DNA of 64,000 bases from Caballeronia arationis (GCF_001544975.2 NZ_FCOG02000033.1:1-64000); one strand, 5' to 3'. Counted from the stretch's first letter, positions 26,322-35,795 are shown. The notes: generated from the sequence alone by a model not told the origin. Program-made: numbers and translations.

Positions 26322-27622
26322 CGCCCGGCCGCCGCCTGCACCACCCCCCGACGCTGCGACATCCCCCAAGCAACCGTCATCCCGATCCCAAGCGTGGCGA
26401 GACACACCATCGGCACGACCATCGGCGCGCCTGCATTGCCCGCGACCTTTCCGACATACGGCATCAGGTTCTGGCTGAAGAACCCGCCGAGATTGCCGAT
26501 CGAATTGATAGCCGCGACGCTCGCCGCCGCCCGCGCACCGGAAAAGAAGCGCGGCGGCAGCGACCAGAAGCACGGATACAGCAGCGGAATGCACGCCCCG
26601 CCGAGCACGAGCGCGGCAAATCGCAGCGGCAGCGTCGGCAACGCCAGGCTCAGCGCGAACCCCACCACGCCGACGCCCGCGACGATCGCCATCGCCTTCA
26701 GCACGACGCCCTCGCGCTTGAGCTTTGCGGGCAGCCACAGCAGCAGCAGCGCGCCGAGTCCCCACGGAATCATGTTGAGCAAGCCATTGAGCGACGACGA
26801 AACACCGCCGCTCTTGAGCAGCGTCGGCATCCAGTAGGTCACGCCATACAGCGACGTCGACATCAGCATGTACGCGGCGGCGAACATCAGGACACGCGGA
26901 TCGATCAGCGCCCGCCACGGATGCTCCGACGTCGCCTCGGGTGACGCCTCGCGCAGCAACGCGCTCTTCATCACGCGCTTTTCATCGTCGGAGAGAAAGG
27001 GCGCGTCCTCCACCGAGTTCGGCAGAAAGCGCAACGCGACGCCCGCGACCAGGATTGCCGGCACGCCGGTCGCGACGAACACCCATTGCCAGCCCGCGAG
27101 GCCGAGATTGCCGTCGAGCGAAAGCAGCAAGCCTCCCGCAAGCGAGCCGAGCATGTTGGCAAGCGCGCTGCCGAGCGTGAAGAAGCCGAGCATGCGCGTG
27201 CGATGGCTCTGCGGGAACCACAGCGTCAGATAGAAGATGACGCCCGGATAAAAGCCCGCTTCGGCCACGCCGAGCGCGAAGCGAAAGACGTAGAAGAGGC
27301 CCATCGAATGCGTGAAGGCCATTAGGACCGTGATGACGCCCCACGTCAGCATGATGCGCGCGAGCCACAGCCGCGCGCCGAAACGATGCAGCGCGAGCGT
27401 GCTCGGCACCTCGAACAGCAGATAGCCGATGAAGAAGAGCGAGGCGCCGAGCCCGTACGACGCCTCGGTCATGCCGAGGTCGTGCACCATCTGCAGCTTG
27501 GCGAAACCGACGTTCTGCCGGTCGATGAACGCGATCAGGAACATGACGATCAGCAAGGGCATCAGTCGCCATGCGGTCTTGGTCACGACCTGCTGTTCGC
27601 TTGGGGAAATCGTCGGGGTCAT
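26318..27622 (-). CDS. MFS transporter, anion:cation symporter family
   Basis: The 434-residue inner-membrane protein has about 12 hydrophobic segments. The first contains LIAFIDRQNVGFAKL, the pattern of the ACS (tartrate/phthalate/hexuronate) family. RFALGVAEAGFYPGVIFYL is the matching TM4 motif. It likely imports an organic acid degraded by the nearby amidohydrolases. I placed the start at 27622 because CGGAG lies just upstream. It is divergent from the GntR regulator at 27780, and an operator-like sequence lies 17-35 bases before the start. Confidence 0.88.
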   Translation of the reverse strand: MTPTISPSEQQVVTKTAWRLMPLLIVMFLIAFIDRQNVGFAKLQMVHDLGMTEASYGLGASLFFIGYLLFEVPSTLALHRFGARLWLARIMLTWGVITVLMAFTHSMGLFYVFRFALGVAEAGFYPGVIFYLTLWFPQSHRTRMLGFFTLGSALANMLGSLAGGLLLSLDGNLGLAGWQWVFVATGVPAILVAGVALRFLPNSVEDAPFLSDDEKRVMKSALLREASPEATSEHPWRALIDPRVLMFAAAYMLMSTSLYGVTYWMPTLLKSGGVSSSLNGLLNMIPWGLGALLLLWLPAKLKREGVVLKAMAIVAGVGVVGFALSLALPTLPLRFAALVLGGACIPLLYPCFWSLPPRFFSGARAAASVAAINSIGNLGGFFSQNLMPYVGKVAGNAGAPMVVPMVCLATLGIGMTVAWGMSQRRGVVQAAAGR

Positions 27623-27638
27623 GCGGTATCTCCGGTGA

Positions 27639-27763
27639 AATTCATACATATGTTTGGTTTAATCCGGCGTCCGGACAATCAGTGATTACCCGGCGCAGAG
27701 CCTTCTTAGGGTTTGTCTTAGCGTGACTCCGGCCGCCGGTACATGCAAACATATACATGAATT
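27639..27763. promoter_or_regulatory. Pair of inverted operator-like sites in the MFS / GntR divergent promoter
   Basis: AATTCATACATATGTTTGG (27639-27657) and, in the opposite orientation, CAAACATATACATGAATT (27746-27763) are near-identical when one is inverted. Each lies next to one of the two divergent starts, as expected for sites of the GntR/UTRA regulator encoded at 27780. Confidence 0.6.
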
Positions 27764-27779
27764 CACAACGCGAGCCGTC

Positions 27780-28502
27780 ATGCAAGCCGACAACCGACTC
27801 CCCCGCTACCAGCGTCTGCGCGACGAACTCGTCGCGCAGATCGCTGCTCGCCACTGGCGTCCGGGCGAAGCCATTCCGACCGAACAGGCGCTCGCCAAGA
27901 GCTACGACGTCGCCGTCGGCACGGTGCGCAAGGCGGTCGACCTGCTGGTGAACGAAGGCATGCTCGAACGCTTTCAGGGCCGCGGCACCTTCGTGCGGCG
28001 CGCGAGCTTCGACAGTTCCCTGTTCCGCTTCTTCCGCTTTCAGACGAGGCAAGGCGAGCGGCGCATCCCCGAAAGCCGGATCCTGCGGCGCGAAGTCACC
28101 GAGGCGCCGTCGGCCGTCGCGGCCGCATTGCAGATCGCGCCGAAGGCACGGGTGATCCGCCTGTCGCGGCTGCGCCTGATCGACGACGTGCCGATGCTCG
28201 CCGAGGAAATCTGGCTGCCGTTCGAGCGCTTCGCGGCTTTCGCACAGTTGCCGATCGACGGCATCGGCGACCTGCTCTATCCGGTGTACGAGGCGCAGTG
28301 CAACCAGGTCATCGCATCGGCGACGGAGACGCTGACCGTCGAGTCGATCGGGCCGCTGCACGCCCGGCTCCTGCGCATCGAGCCGGGCACGCCGACGGTC
28401 GTCATCGAGCGCCTTGCGTACGGCTACGATCGCCAGCCGCTGGAGTGGCGGCGCTCGCGCGGTCCGGCGAGCGAATTCATCTATCAGGCCGAGATTCGCT
28501 GA
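27780..28502 (+). CDS. GntR family regulator, HutC/UTRA subfamily
   Basis: The 240-residue regulator has an N-terminal winged helix-turn-helix (LRDELVAQIAARHWRPGEAI, then PTEQALAKSYDVAVGTVRKA and RFQGRGTFVRR). A UTRA effector-binding domain spans about 85-235 and ends with VVIERLAYGYDRQPLEWRRS. It probably senses the substrate, or an intermediate, of the flanking amidohydrolase/MFS genes and represses in its absence. The start at 27780 gives the usual length. It lies 41 bases before the second MFS gene and so may share a transcript with it and with the 29848 amidohydrolase. Confidence 0.88.
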   Translation: MQADNRLPRYQRLRDELVAQIAARHWRPGEAIPTEQALAKSYDVAVGTVRKAVDLLVNEGMLERFQGRGTFVRRASFDSSLFRFFRFQTRQGERRIPESRILRREVTEAPSAVAAALQIAPKARVIRLSRLRLIDDVPMLAEEIWLPFERFAAFAQLPIDGIGDLLYPVYEAQCNQVIASATETLTVESIGPLHARLLRIEPGTPTVVIERLAYGYDRQPLEWRRSRGPASEFIYQAEIR

Positions 28503-28543
28503 CCGGCACGAGCGCCGGATGGAAAAACGGCGAGGAGACGACG

Positions 28544-29830
28544 ATGTTCCAGTGGTTCAGGGAAATTTCGGGCAACGAGAAGCGCACCTTCTGGGCGTGC
28601 TTCGGCGGCTGGGCGCTCGACTCGCTAGATGTGCAGATGTTCAGCCTCGTGATCCCGGCGATCATCGCGGAATGGTCGATCAGCCGTACGCAGGCGGGGC
28701 TGGTCGGCGGGGCGACGCTCGTGGCATCGGCGATCGGCGGATGGGTTGCGGGCATGCTCGCGGACCGCATCGGCCGCGTGAAGACGTTGCAGTGGACCGT
28801 CGCGTTCTTTTCCATTTTCACGTTTCTTTGCGCGTTCGCGCAGACCTATCCGGCGTTTCTCGTGCTCAAGAGCCTGCAGGGGTTCGGCTTCGGCGGAGAG
28901 TGGGCCGCCGGCGCCGTGCTGATGGCCGAAGCGATTCGCCCCGAGCATCGCGGCAAGGCAATGGGCACGGTGCAGAGCGCGTGGGCGGTGGGCTGGGCGG
29001 CGGCCGTGCTGCTCTATGCGCTGATGTTTTCGCTCGTTCCCGCCGATACCGCGTGGCGCGTCATGTTCGGCATCGGGATACTGCCGGCGCTGCTGATCCT
29101 CTACGTGCGGCGCGGCGTCGAAGAACCGGTGGCGCGCAAGACGGCGCAGAGCACGGGTACTGGCACGCTCGAAAGCGTCCCGCTCTTCGGTATTTTCTCG
29201 CCGCAGGTGCTGCGCATGACGCTCGTCGGCGGATTGCTGGGCGTGGGCGCGCACGGCGGCTATTACGCGCTGATGACGTGGCTGCCGACGTTTCTCAAGA
29301 CCGAGCGCCATCTCTCCGTGCTCGGCACCGGCGGCTATCTCGCGGTGATCATCGTCGCGTTCTTTTGCGGGTGTCTCGTGAGCGCGCAGCTGCTCGACCG
29401 CATCGGCCGGCGCGCGACGATCCTGCTGTTCTCGATCTGCTGCGTCGCGACGGTCGTCGTCTATCTGTTTCTGCCGCTCGGCAATGTCGCGATGCTCGTG
29501 CTCGGCTTTCCGCTCGGATTCTTCGCGGCCGGCATTCCGGCGAGCATGGGCGCGCTCTTCTCGGAGCTTTATCCGCGTGGCACGCGCGGCACCGGCGTCG
29601 GCTTCTGCTACAACTTCGGGCGCGTGGTCTCGGCGGGCTTTCCGGTGCTGGTCGGCCATATGTCCGCGAACATGTCGCTTGGCGTGGCGATCGGCATCGA
29701 TGCGGCCATCGCGTATTCGATCGTCGTCGTGGCCGTGCTGATGTTGCCGGAAACGCGCGGCAGGACGCTCGCCGACGATCTGCCGGAACCCGAGATAATC
29801 GTGCCGCTGCCGCGCGCGCATCGGCGCTGA
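28544..29830 (+). CDS. MFS transporter, sugar/aromatic-acid-like
   Basis: The 428-residue membrane protein has about 12 hydrophobic segments, with GWALDSLDVQMFSLVIPAI in TM1 and the MFS signature GMLADRIGRVKTL between TM2 and TM3. GFGFGGEWAAGAVLMAEAI in TM4 and LFSELYPRGTRGTGVGFCYN in the C-terminal half resemble the aromatic acid:H+ symporter branch. A GAGGAG site precedes the ATG. Between the GntR gene and an amidohydrolase gene on the same strand, it probably imports the substrate of that hydrolase. Confidence 0.87.
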   Translation: MFQWFREISGNEKRTFWACFGGWALDSLDVQMFSLVIPAIIAEWSISRTQAGLVGGATLVASAIGGWVAGMLADRIGRVKTLQWTVAFFSIFTFLCAFAQTYPAFLVLKSLQGFGFGGEWAAGAVLMAEAIRPEHRGKAMGTVQSAWAVGWAAAVLLYALMFSLVPADTAWRVMFGIGILPALLILYVRRGVEEPVARKTAQSTGTGTLESVPLFGIFSPQVLRMTLVGGLLGVGAHGGYYALMTWLPTFLKTERHLSVLGTGGYLAVIIVAFFCGCLVSAQLLDRIGRRATILLFSICCVATVVVYLFLPLGNVAMLVLGFPLGFFAAGIPASMGALFSELYPRGTRGTGVGFCYNFGRVVSAGFPVLVGHMSANMSLGVAIGIDAAIAYSIVVVAVLMLPETRGRTLADDLPEPEIIVPLPRAHRR

Positions 29831-29847
29831 GACGGGACCGACCGAGC

Positions 29848-30672
29848 ATGGCGATTCAGCAGGAACACGACGCGGCGATCACCGCCATCGATGCTCACGC
29901 GCACGTCTTCGAGCGCGGGCTGCCGCTCGCGGCGCGCCGCCGCTACGCGCCGGATTACGACGCGACGCTCGCTGACTATCTCGTGAAACTCGACGCCCAT
30001 GGCATCTCGCACGGCGTGCTCGTGCAGCCGAGCTTCCTCGGCACCGACTGCCGCTATCTGCTGGACGCGCTGGCGTGCGCGCCCGGGCGTCTGCGCGGGG
30101 TCGCCGTGATCGATCCGACGTGCGAAACCGCGTCGTTGGAGGCGATGGATCGCGCGGGCGTCGTCGGCATCCGGCTGAATCTCCTTGAAGCACCCGACCC
30201 GCATTTCGACGATCCGGCATGGCGCGCGACGCTCGCGCATATCGCGCGGCTCGGATGGCACGTCGAATTGCATGTCGAGGCGGCGCGGCTTGCGGGTGTC
30301 GTCCGGCCGCTCTTCGATCAGGAGCTGCGAATCGTCGTCGATCATTTCGGGCGGCCCGAGCCGTCGCTTGGCGTCGACGATCCGGGTTTTCGCGACCTGC
30401 TGTCGCTCGGGCGCACGGGGCGAGTCTGGGTGAAGGTGTCCGGCGTCTACCGGATCGGCGGGCTCGCGGCGGCGCAGGCTGCAACCGACGCGCTGAAGCA
30501 GGAATTCGGGCTGGACCGTCTCGTGTGGGGCAGTGACTGGCCGCACACGCAGTTCGAGCGGGTGGAGCGTTTCGATGACGCGCTGCGCGTCCTGCACACG
30601 CTCATTCCCGACGCGCACGAGCGGCACGCCGTCCTGGCGAACACGCCCGCGCAACTGTTCGGGTTCGTCTAG
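29848..30672 (+). CDS. Amidohydrolase-2 family protein (LigI-like paralogue)
   Basis: The 274-residue TIM-barrel enzyme shows AIDAHAHVFERGLPLA at the start, VVDHFGRPEPSLG mid-protein and LVWGSDWPHTQFE near the end, in the same layout as the protein at 25470-26321. Both resemble dicarboxylactone or lactone hydrolases of aromatic catabolism. It starts 17 bases after the second MFS gene and is the last gene of the GntR/MFS/hydrolase unit. The substrate is unknown. Confidence 0.82.
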   Translation: MAIQQEHDAAITAIDAHAHVFERGLPLAARRRYAPDYDATLADYLVKLDAHGISHGVLVQPSFLGTDCRYLLDALACAPGRLRGVAVIDPTCETASLEAMDRAGVVGIRLNLLEAPDPHFDDPAWRATLAHIARLGWHVELHVEAARLAGVVRPLFDQELRIVVDHFGRPEPSLGVDDPGFRDLLSLGRTGRVWVKVSGVYRIGGLAAAQAATDALKQEFGLDRLVWGSDWPHTQFERVERFDDALRVLHTLIPDAHERHAVLANTPAQLFGFV

Positions 30673-30678
30673 CGTTCT

Positions 30679-31638
30679 TCAGGCCGCCTTGCCGCCGACG
30701 TCCTGCCCGACCCAGATCTGGCTGTCGGGGAACCAGAACGCATCCGGCCTCGGCGGCGCGGCGAGCGTGACGGGCAAATCGGGATTGAATATCTTCGACC
30801 ACGCCGACAAATACGACGGCATTTTCACGAGATAACCGCAATTCGAAAGCAGCAAACTGGAAACCAGCGCTTCGCGTCCGATTTCCAGTCCCGGATAACC
30901 GCTGAAATGAATCGGCATACCGCCATTCGAAAGCAGTTTCGCAGGCGCCACTTTAATGGGACGGCTGAAGGGCCATGCGCAAAAGAAATCGATAAATGGC
31001 TGCTCGTCGCTTGAAACGAATATGTTCGTCAATTGCGGATTGAGCGCGAGCGTCTGTTCGACGAGCCGACAGAAATCGCCCCACGGCACTGTCATCGCTT
31101 CGATCTTTTTATCGGTGCCTCTGAAATGCACGCCCAAAGTCGATTTGCCGATTTCGAGTCTTTTACATATCGATTCGACTTCGTCGCGAACAGAAGCCGC
31201 CGGCCGGTAATACGAACGGAAAAGCTCGCTCGCGCTTTGCAAACGAAGTCCGGCTTCATAGCGCTGCCGAAAACCCAGTTGAACCAGATCGCGCACGGTC
31301 GAAGTCCGCACCTTGCGCGAGGAGGGCGCACCGGCCGATGGCCGCACGGTTTCGAACAGCGCCGAGAACCAGTCGATTTTGCCTTCCGGATCGCCGTAAA
31401 GGCCGCCGCGTGCCGAAATGCGCGGCGTCAGCCGCTTTTCTTCGCAATGCATGAGAATGAACAGGACCATCTGCATCACGGAAAAGAAACCGGAATTTTC
31501 CCTGATCTCGATGGAGAACACGCTGCGGTTCAATCGCTGCCGCGCATGCAGCGAAAACCGGATTGGCGTGGCGACAGAATGCTTGAACCCTTCACTGCGC
31601 CGGAATTGTCTTACCCGATCGACCACCCTTCGCAACAT
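30679..31638 (-). CDS. Fucosyltransferase-like protein (GT23/O-FucT-type fold)
   Basis: The protein of about 319 residues contains TLGVHFRGTDKKIEA (about 180-195), the H-x-R-x-T-D-K motif that binds GDP-fucose in alpha-1,6- and O-fucosyltransferases, including rhizobial NodZ-type enzymes. NIFVSSDEQPFIDFF follows. No membrane segment is seen. The start at 31638 has GGGAG eight bases upstream. The gene and its upstream 290 bases are visibly richer in A and T than the flanks, which suggests acquisition by transfer. It converges with the amidohydrolase gene. No glycan operon surrounds it, so the acceptor is unknown. Confidence 0.6.
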   Translation of the reverse strand: MLRRVVDRVRQFRRSEGFKHSVATPIRFSLHARQRLNRSVFSIEIRENSGFFSVMQMVLFILMHCEEKRLTPRISARGGLYGDPEGKIDWFSALFETVRPSAGAPSSRKVRTSTVRDLVQLGFRQRYEAGLRLQSASELFRSYYRPAASVRDEVESICKRLEIGKSTLGVHFRGTDKKIEAMTVPWGDFCRLVEQTLALNPQLTNIFVSSDEQPFIDFFCAWPFSRPIKVAPAKLLSNGGMPIHFSGYPGLEIGREALVSSLLLSNCGYLVKMPSYLSAWSKIFNPDLPVTLAAPPRPDAFWFPDSQIWVGQDVGGKAA

Positions 31639-31930
31639 CGCGTGACTCCCAATCAATTAGGCTTGTTGGAATTTGCGTACGGCGTGCGATACCAGGACTG
31701 TCCGGCAAGAATAGCAACGGGTCATCGCTTGCGGAGTAAATCCAACATGCAATTTCGTGGGGTAGCAAACGCAGTCCGGTAAGAATTCCTTTATCGAAAT
31801 CGGGTCGTCCTTTAGCAAACGTTGGCGTCGCCACTGACGATGTCATTAATATCCGGGTAATTGGAGTTAACCCCGAAACGACGCGGCGAACGCGTGTATC
31901 GTGCATATTCCGCGAACGCCGCAATTCCTC

Positions 31931-32362
31931 ATGGCCGATCTATCTATATACGGCGGGCTCTTCGTCGTCGCGCTCGTCGCCGCGACGATCTTCCCGCTCC
32001 AGTCCGAAGCGCTGCTCGTCGGCTTGCTGCTGCACGGCGGACATCCGGCGTGGCTGCTGGTCGCGGTGGCGAGCGTCGGCAACATCGCGGGGTCGACGAT
32101 CAACTGGGTGCTCGGCCGCTCGATCGAGCGGTTCCGCGACCGCCGATGGTTTCCGATCAAGCCGGGCGCGCTGGATCGCGCGGAACGCTGGTATCGTCGA
32201 TACGGGCGCTGGACGCTGCTGCTTTCGTGGACGCCCGTCATTGGCGACCCGCTCACGATGATCGCGGGCGTGCTGCGCGAGCCGCTGCCGTCGTTCCTCT
32301 TCATCGTCGCGATCGCGAAGACGGGGCGGTATATCGCGGTGGCGGCGCTGACCATGATGTAA
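31931..32362 (+). CDS. YqaA-like membrane protein (DedA/SNARE-associated family)
   Basis: The 143-residue membrane protein has about four hydrophobic segments. It opens with VVALVAATIFPLQSEALLVG, then GNIAGSTINWVLGR and a RRYGRWTLLLSWTPVIGDPL segment, the YqaA-type branch of the DedA superfamily. DedA proteins are linked to lipid-carrier flipping and membrane homeostasis. It lies in a less GC-rich upstream region and just before the broken FUSC gene on the same strand (74 bases). The start is uncertain; an in-frame start at 31901 lacks support. Confidence 0.8.
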   Translation: MADLSIYGGLFVVALVAATIFPLQSEALLVGLLLHGGHPAWLLVAVASVGNIAGSTINWVLGRSIERFRDRRWFPIKPGALDRAERWYRRYGRWTLLLSWTPVIGDPLTMIAGVLREPLPSFLFIVAIAKTGRYIAVAALTMM

Positions 32363-32436
32363 CGTCGCCGCGCTTTGCGCGCGCAGTGTTTGCGTTTTCC
32401 ATCCTTCGGTGAAAGTCGATCGACGCACGCTGACCC

Positions 32437-33608
32437 ATGAACGCTCGCCCGCCCGACCCGCGCCCTTCGTCGTTCGCGACGCTCACCCTGATCACCCGCG
32501 ACGCCTTGACGGCGCTCGGCCGCGAACTGGCCGCATGGAAGCCCTCGGCCGAGCGCGCCGGCTTCGCCACGCAGGCGGTGGTTTCGGTCGCCCTCGCGGT
32601 GGCGCTCGCGCGGGTGTTCGGCCTGTCCAATAGCTGGTGGGCGGCGATCAGCGGCTTCGCGGTCATGCAGACGACTTCGCCGCGTCCGCCCGGCGCGGGC
32701 TGCATCGGATGCTCGGCACGGTGCTCGGCGGGCTGCTCGGCGCACTGGCCGGTCCCGCGCTCGGCGGTCTGCCGTGGCTCTTCGTGCCGGCGATGGGCGC
32801 GATGGGGGGCGTCGCCGTGTACCGGGCGCTCGCGTCGGAATTCAGCTACGCGTGGGTGCTCGGCGGCGCCACTGCGCTGATGGTGATCTTCGAGGCGCAC
32901 ACGCTCCACACCTTCGCGGCGACCGCCTCGTTCGCAACGCTGCGCGTAGCGGAAGTCGTCGTCGGGACGCTGGCCTGCGTGGTTGTGTCGGGCGTCTTCC
33001 ACGCGGGCGAGCGGCAGTACCGGCGATATCGTCCGCTGGGCGCCGTCGAGGCGCTCGCCGCGGCGGGCGCCCCTCCGTCGCCGGAGTCGATTCGCGCCGC
33101 GCGCAAGCTGCTCGCATGGCAGGGCGCGGCGTCGATCGCGATCCTGGCGGCGCTGATCTACATCCTGAAGCTGCCCGGTTTCGCGCAGGCGATGGTCACC
33201 GCGATGGCTGTCCTGATCCTGCCGGCGGCGTCGCTGGCCGGGCACACGCGAAGGCCCGTCGCCGAAAGGATGGTCCAGCGCTTCGCGGGCTGCCTGCTCG
33301 CGGGATTGATCGGCGTGGCGCTCTTGCCGCTCCTGGGCAATCACGCCTGGCTTTCGATGATCGCGCTGTCGGCGGGTGTGTGGTTCGGTTGCCATGTGCA
33401 GACCGGGAAGGAAGGCGCGAGCTATGTCGGGCGGCAGTTCACCATCGCGTTCATCATGGTGTTCGTGCAGGACCATCGATGGTCGGCCGATCCGCTCCCG
33501 GCGCTCATGCGCCTCTCGGGCATCCTGACGGGCATCGTCGTGCTTACCGCCGTGATTCTCGCCATGAGCCGGCTGCCGCTCGCGCGCGAAAGCAGCGACG
33601 CGCTCTGA
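32437..33608 (+). pseudogene. FUSC family transporter, frameshifted
   Basis: The first part reads to SNSWWAAISGFAVMQT, a typical FUSC (aromatic acid exporter/fusaric acid resistance) opening. The second part continues in another frame from FAASARRGLHRMLGTVLGG through about ten hydrophobic segments to the C-terminus. The break is at about 32674: ACG-A-CTTC, where one extra A would restore a T-N-F-A-A-S reading. So a single-base deletion separates two halves that together make a protein of about 390 residues. Ribosomal rescue is not suggested by any slippery run. It may be decay or a sequencing error. Confidence 0.78.
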
Positions 33609-33680
33609 AGGCGGCTCCCGGGTCGGCACGAAAGACACGGGCGCGTGCGCCCTGGGCAACAAGCGCGGCACTCCGACGAA

Positions 33681-34706
33681 TCAGTGACGCAGTTCGCCCG
33701 GCCCTTTCCCTGTCCAGCGCTTGAGCGCCCGCCGGAAGTTCGCCGCATCGCTGAAGCCGAGCAGCATGGCGATATCGTCGGTGCTCATCTTGGTCGTCTT
33801 CAGATATTCCGTTGCGAGCGAGCAGCGCACGTCGTCGACGATCGCGACGAATGACGTTCCCTCCGCCTCCAGGCGCCGGCGCAGCGTACGGCTCGTCATC
33901 TTCAGGACTTCTGCGACCGCTTCCATGCTCGGGAAGACGCCGGGTTCGCGCATCAGCACCTGATAGACCTCGCCGGACGCGCCGACCGATGTCTTCGCCT
34001 GCCCGATCAGCCGGTCGCAGGTTTCCTGGAGAAGCGCCGCCGAGTGCAGATGCGCAAGCTGCGGCTTCTGGTCGAGGATCGCGCTGTCATAGATCAGTTC
34101 ACATTGCTCGTGGTCGAACTCGCACGGGCAGCCGAGATACTTCGGATAGAGATCGGCGTGAGCGGAGGCCGGGTAGGAAAAGCAGGCCTTCACAGGCGGG
34201 CAGCTTCGGCCGGCAACGTCCTGCAGATGCGTGACGTGCTGCGTGAATTGCTGCTCGATCACGAACTCGCGCAATTCGCGCGACGGACTGGAGATGAACG
34301 CGTCGGGAAAGGTCCAGACGCCCTTGTCGGGATATTCGGTCCAGGCGATCGTGACCGTGGGTGTCGCCAGCCGGTGGTATTTCACGCCGAGCCTGAAGTA
34401 GTCGCGCAGCGACAGGCACGACATCAGCGCGTAGCCGTACATGCCGTAGGCGGACAGGTGCAGGCGCGAGCCCACTTCGAACGGCGTGGCCGGATCGGTG
34501 GACAACAGGATGGCGTTCTTGCACACGGCCGCGTACTGACGCACCGAGGTGAGCGCGGACGCGTCGTAGATCTCTTCGGCCTTCACGCCGCTGCCTTTCA
34601 GGCTGTCCTCCGGCGCGATGCCCTGCTCGGCAAGCACTTCCACCAGCGCCGCGATCTTGTAGGGCGCATAGATGCGCTCGTTGAGCAGCGGATATTTCGA
34701 CGACAC
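33681..34706 (-). CDS. AraC family transcriptional regulator
   Basis: The 341-residue regulator has an N-terminal arabinose-binding-like effector domain (about 15-200; YAPYKIAALVEVLAEQGIAP at its start) and a C-terminal AraC HTH (TSRTLRRRLEAEGTSF, then STDDIAMLLGFSDAANFRRA and WTGKGPGELR). I chose a GTG start at 34706 because GGGAGAG lies six bases upstream; an ATG 12 codons upstream lacks such a site. It is divergent from the BKACE operon at 34857 and probably activates it in response to the substrate. Confidence 0.87.
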   Translation of the reverse strand: MSSKYPLLNERIYAPYKIAALVEVLAEQGIAPEDSLKGSGVKAEEIYDASALTSVRQYAAVCKNAILLSTDPATPFEVGSRLHLSAYGMYGYALMSCLSLRDYFRLGVKYHRLATPTVTIAWTEYPDKGVWTFPDAFISSPSRELREFVIEQQFTQHVTHLQDVAGRSCPPVKACFSYPASAHADLYPKYLGCPCEFDHEQCELIYDSAILDQKPQLAHLHSAALLQETCDRLIGQAKTSVGASGEVYQVLMREPGVFPSMEAVAEVLKMTSRTLRRRLEAEGTSFVAIVDDVRCSLATEYLKTTKMSTDDIAMLLGFSDAANFRRALKRWTGKGPGELRH

Positions 34707-34856
34707 GGCATCTCTCCCAGAATGTCCCCGGAAGCTACCCATCTGTCCGGAAATGACCTTACCGGCGCCATGCTATCCCACTACCATCGGTATCACAAGG
34801 GAGCGGTCCGCACGCGACGCCCTCGATTAGAAAGTACCCGGAGACAGCATTCAGCC

Positions 34857-35795
34857 ATGAGCAATACCAGCCGCAAGGTCATCATTTCCTGCGCCGTGAC
34901 GGGTTCCGCGCATGTCCCGTCGATGTCGGAATATCTGCCGATCACGCCGGACGACATCCGCTCACAGGCGATCGAAGCGGCCGAGGCCGGCGCCGCGATC
35001 CTTCATTTGCATGCGCGCGATCCACGCGACGGCCGGCCGACGCCGAGCCCCGACGTCTACCGGGAGTTCGTGCCGGCGATCGCGAAGGCGACCGACGCCG
35101 TCATCAACATCACGACGGGCGGCAGCACACGCATGACGCTCGACGAGCGGCTGGCGTATGCGCGGCTCGCCCGGCCCGAAATGTGTTCGCTCAACATGGG
35201 ATCGATGAACTTTTCGCTGCATCCGGTGGCGGCGAAGATCGATTCGTGGCGTTTCGACTGGGAAAAGGACTACGTCGAAGGCATGGAGGACATGATCTTC
35301 CGCAACACGTTCCGGGACATCAGGAACATCCTCGCGGAGTTTCAGGAGTACGGGACGCGCTTCGAGTTCGAATGCTATGACGTCGGGCATCTGTACAACC
35401 TGGCGCATTTCGTCGACCAGGGATTGGTCAAGGCGCCGTTCTTCATCCAGTCCGTGTTCGGGATTCTCGGCGGCCTCGGCCCCGATCCCGAGAATGTGGC
35501 GCTCATGCGCTCCACCGCCGACCGCCTTTTCGGTCGCGAGCACTACCACTTCTCGATTCTCGGCGCGGGCCGCCACCAGATGTCGCTCGTGACGATGGGC
35601 GCGATTCTGGGCGGCAACGTGCGCGTCGGGCTGGAGGACAGCGTGTACCTCGAAAAGGGCGTGAAGGCGACGACCAACGCGGAGCAGGTCCGCAAGATCC
35701 GGCGAATCCTCGAAGAGCTGTCGTTCGAGATCGCGACGCCCGCCGACGCCCGCCAGATCCTCGGCCTGAAGGGCGCCGGCAAGACCGCGCTCTGA
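34857..35795 (+). CDS. BKACE family 3-keto acid cleavage enzyme (DUF849)
   Basis: The 312-residue TIM-barrel enzyme shows VIISCAVTGSAHVPSMSEYL, the metal-site motif AILHLHARDP(R)DG, INITTGGST, CSLNMGSMNFS, ECYDVGHLYNL and FSILGAGRHQMSL. All are hallmarks of beta-keto acid cleavage enzymes. They use acetyl-CoA to split a beta-keto acid into acetoacetate and a new CoA ester, as in lysine fermentation and carnitine degradation. Here it is followed by an MFS importer and two SDR dehydrogenases. One SDR may oxidise a beta-hydroxy acid to the beta-keto substrate. The exact substrate is not predictable. Confidence 0.9.
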   Translation: MSNTSRKVIISCAVTGSAHVPSMSEYLPITPDDIRSQAIEAAEAGAAILHLHARDPRDGRPTPSPDVYREFVPAIAKATDAVINITTGGSTRMTLDERLAYARLARPEMCSLNMGSMNFSLHPVAAKIDSWRFDWEKDYVEGMEDMIFRNTFRDIRNILAEFQEYGTRFEFECYDVGHLYNLAHFVDQGLVKAPFFIQSVFGILGGLGPDPENVALMRSTADRLFGREHYHFSILGAGRHQMSLVTMGAILGGNVRVGLEDSVYLEKGVKATTNAEQVRKIRRILEELSFEIATPADARQILGLKGAGKTAL

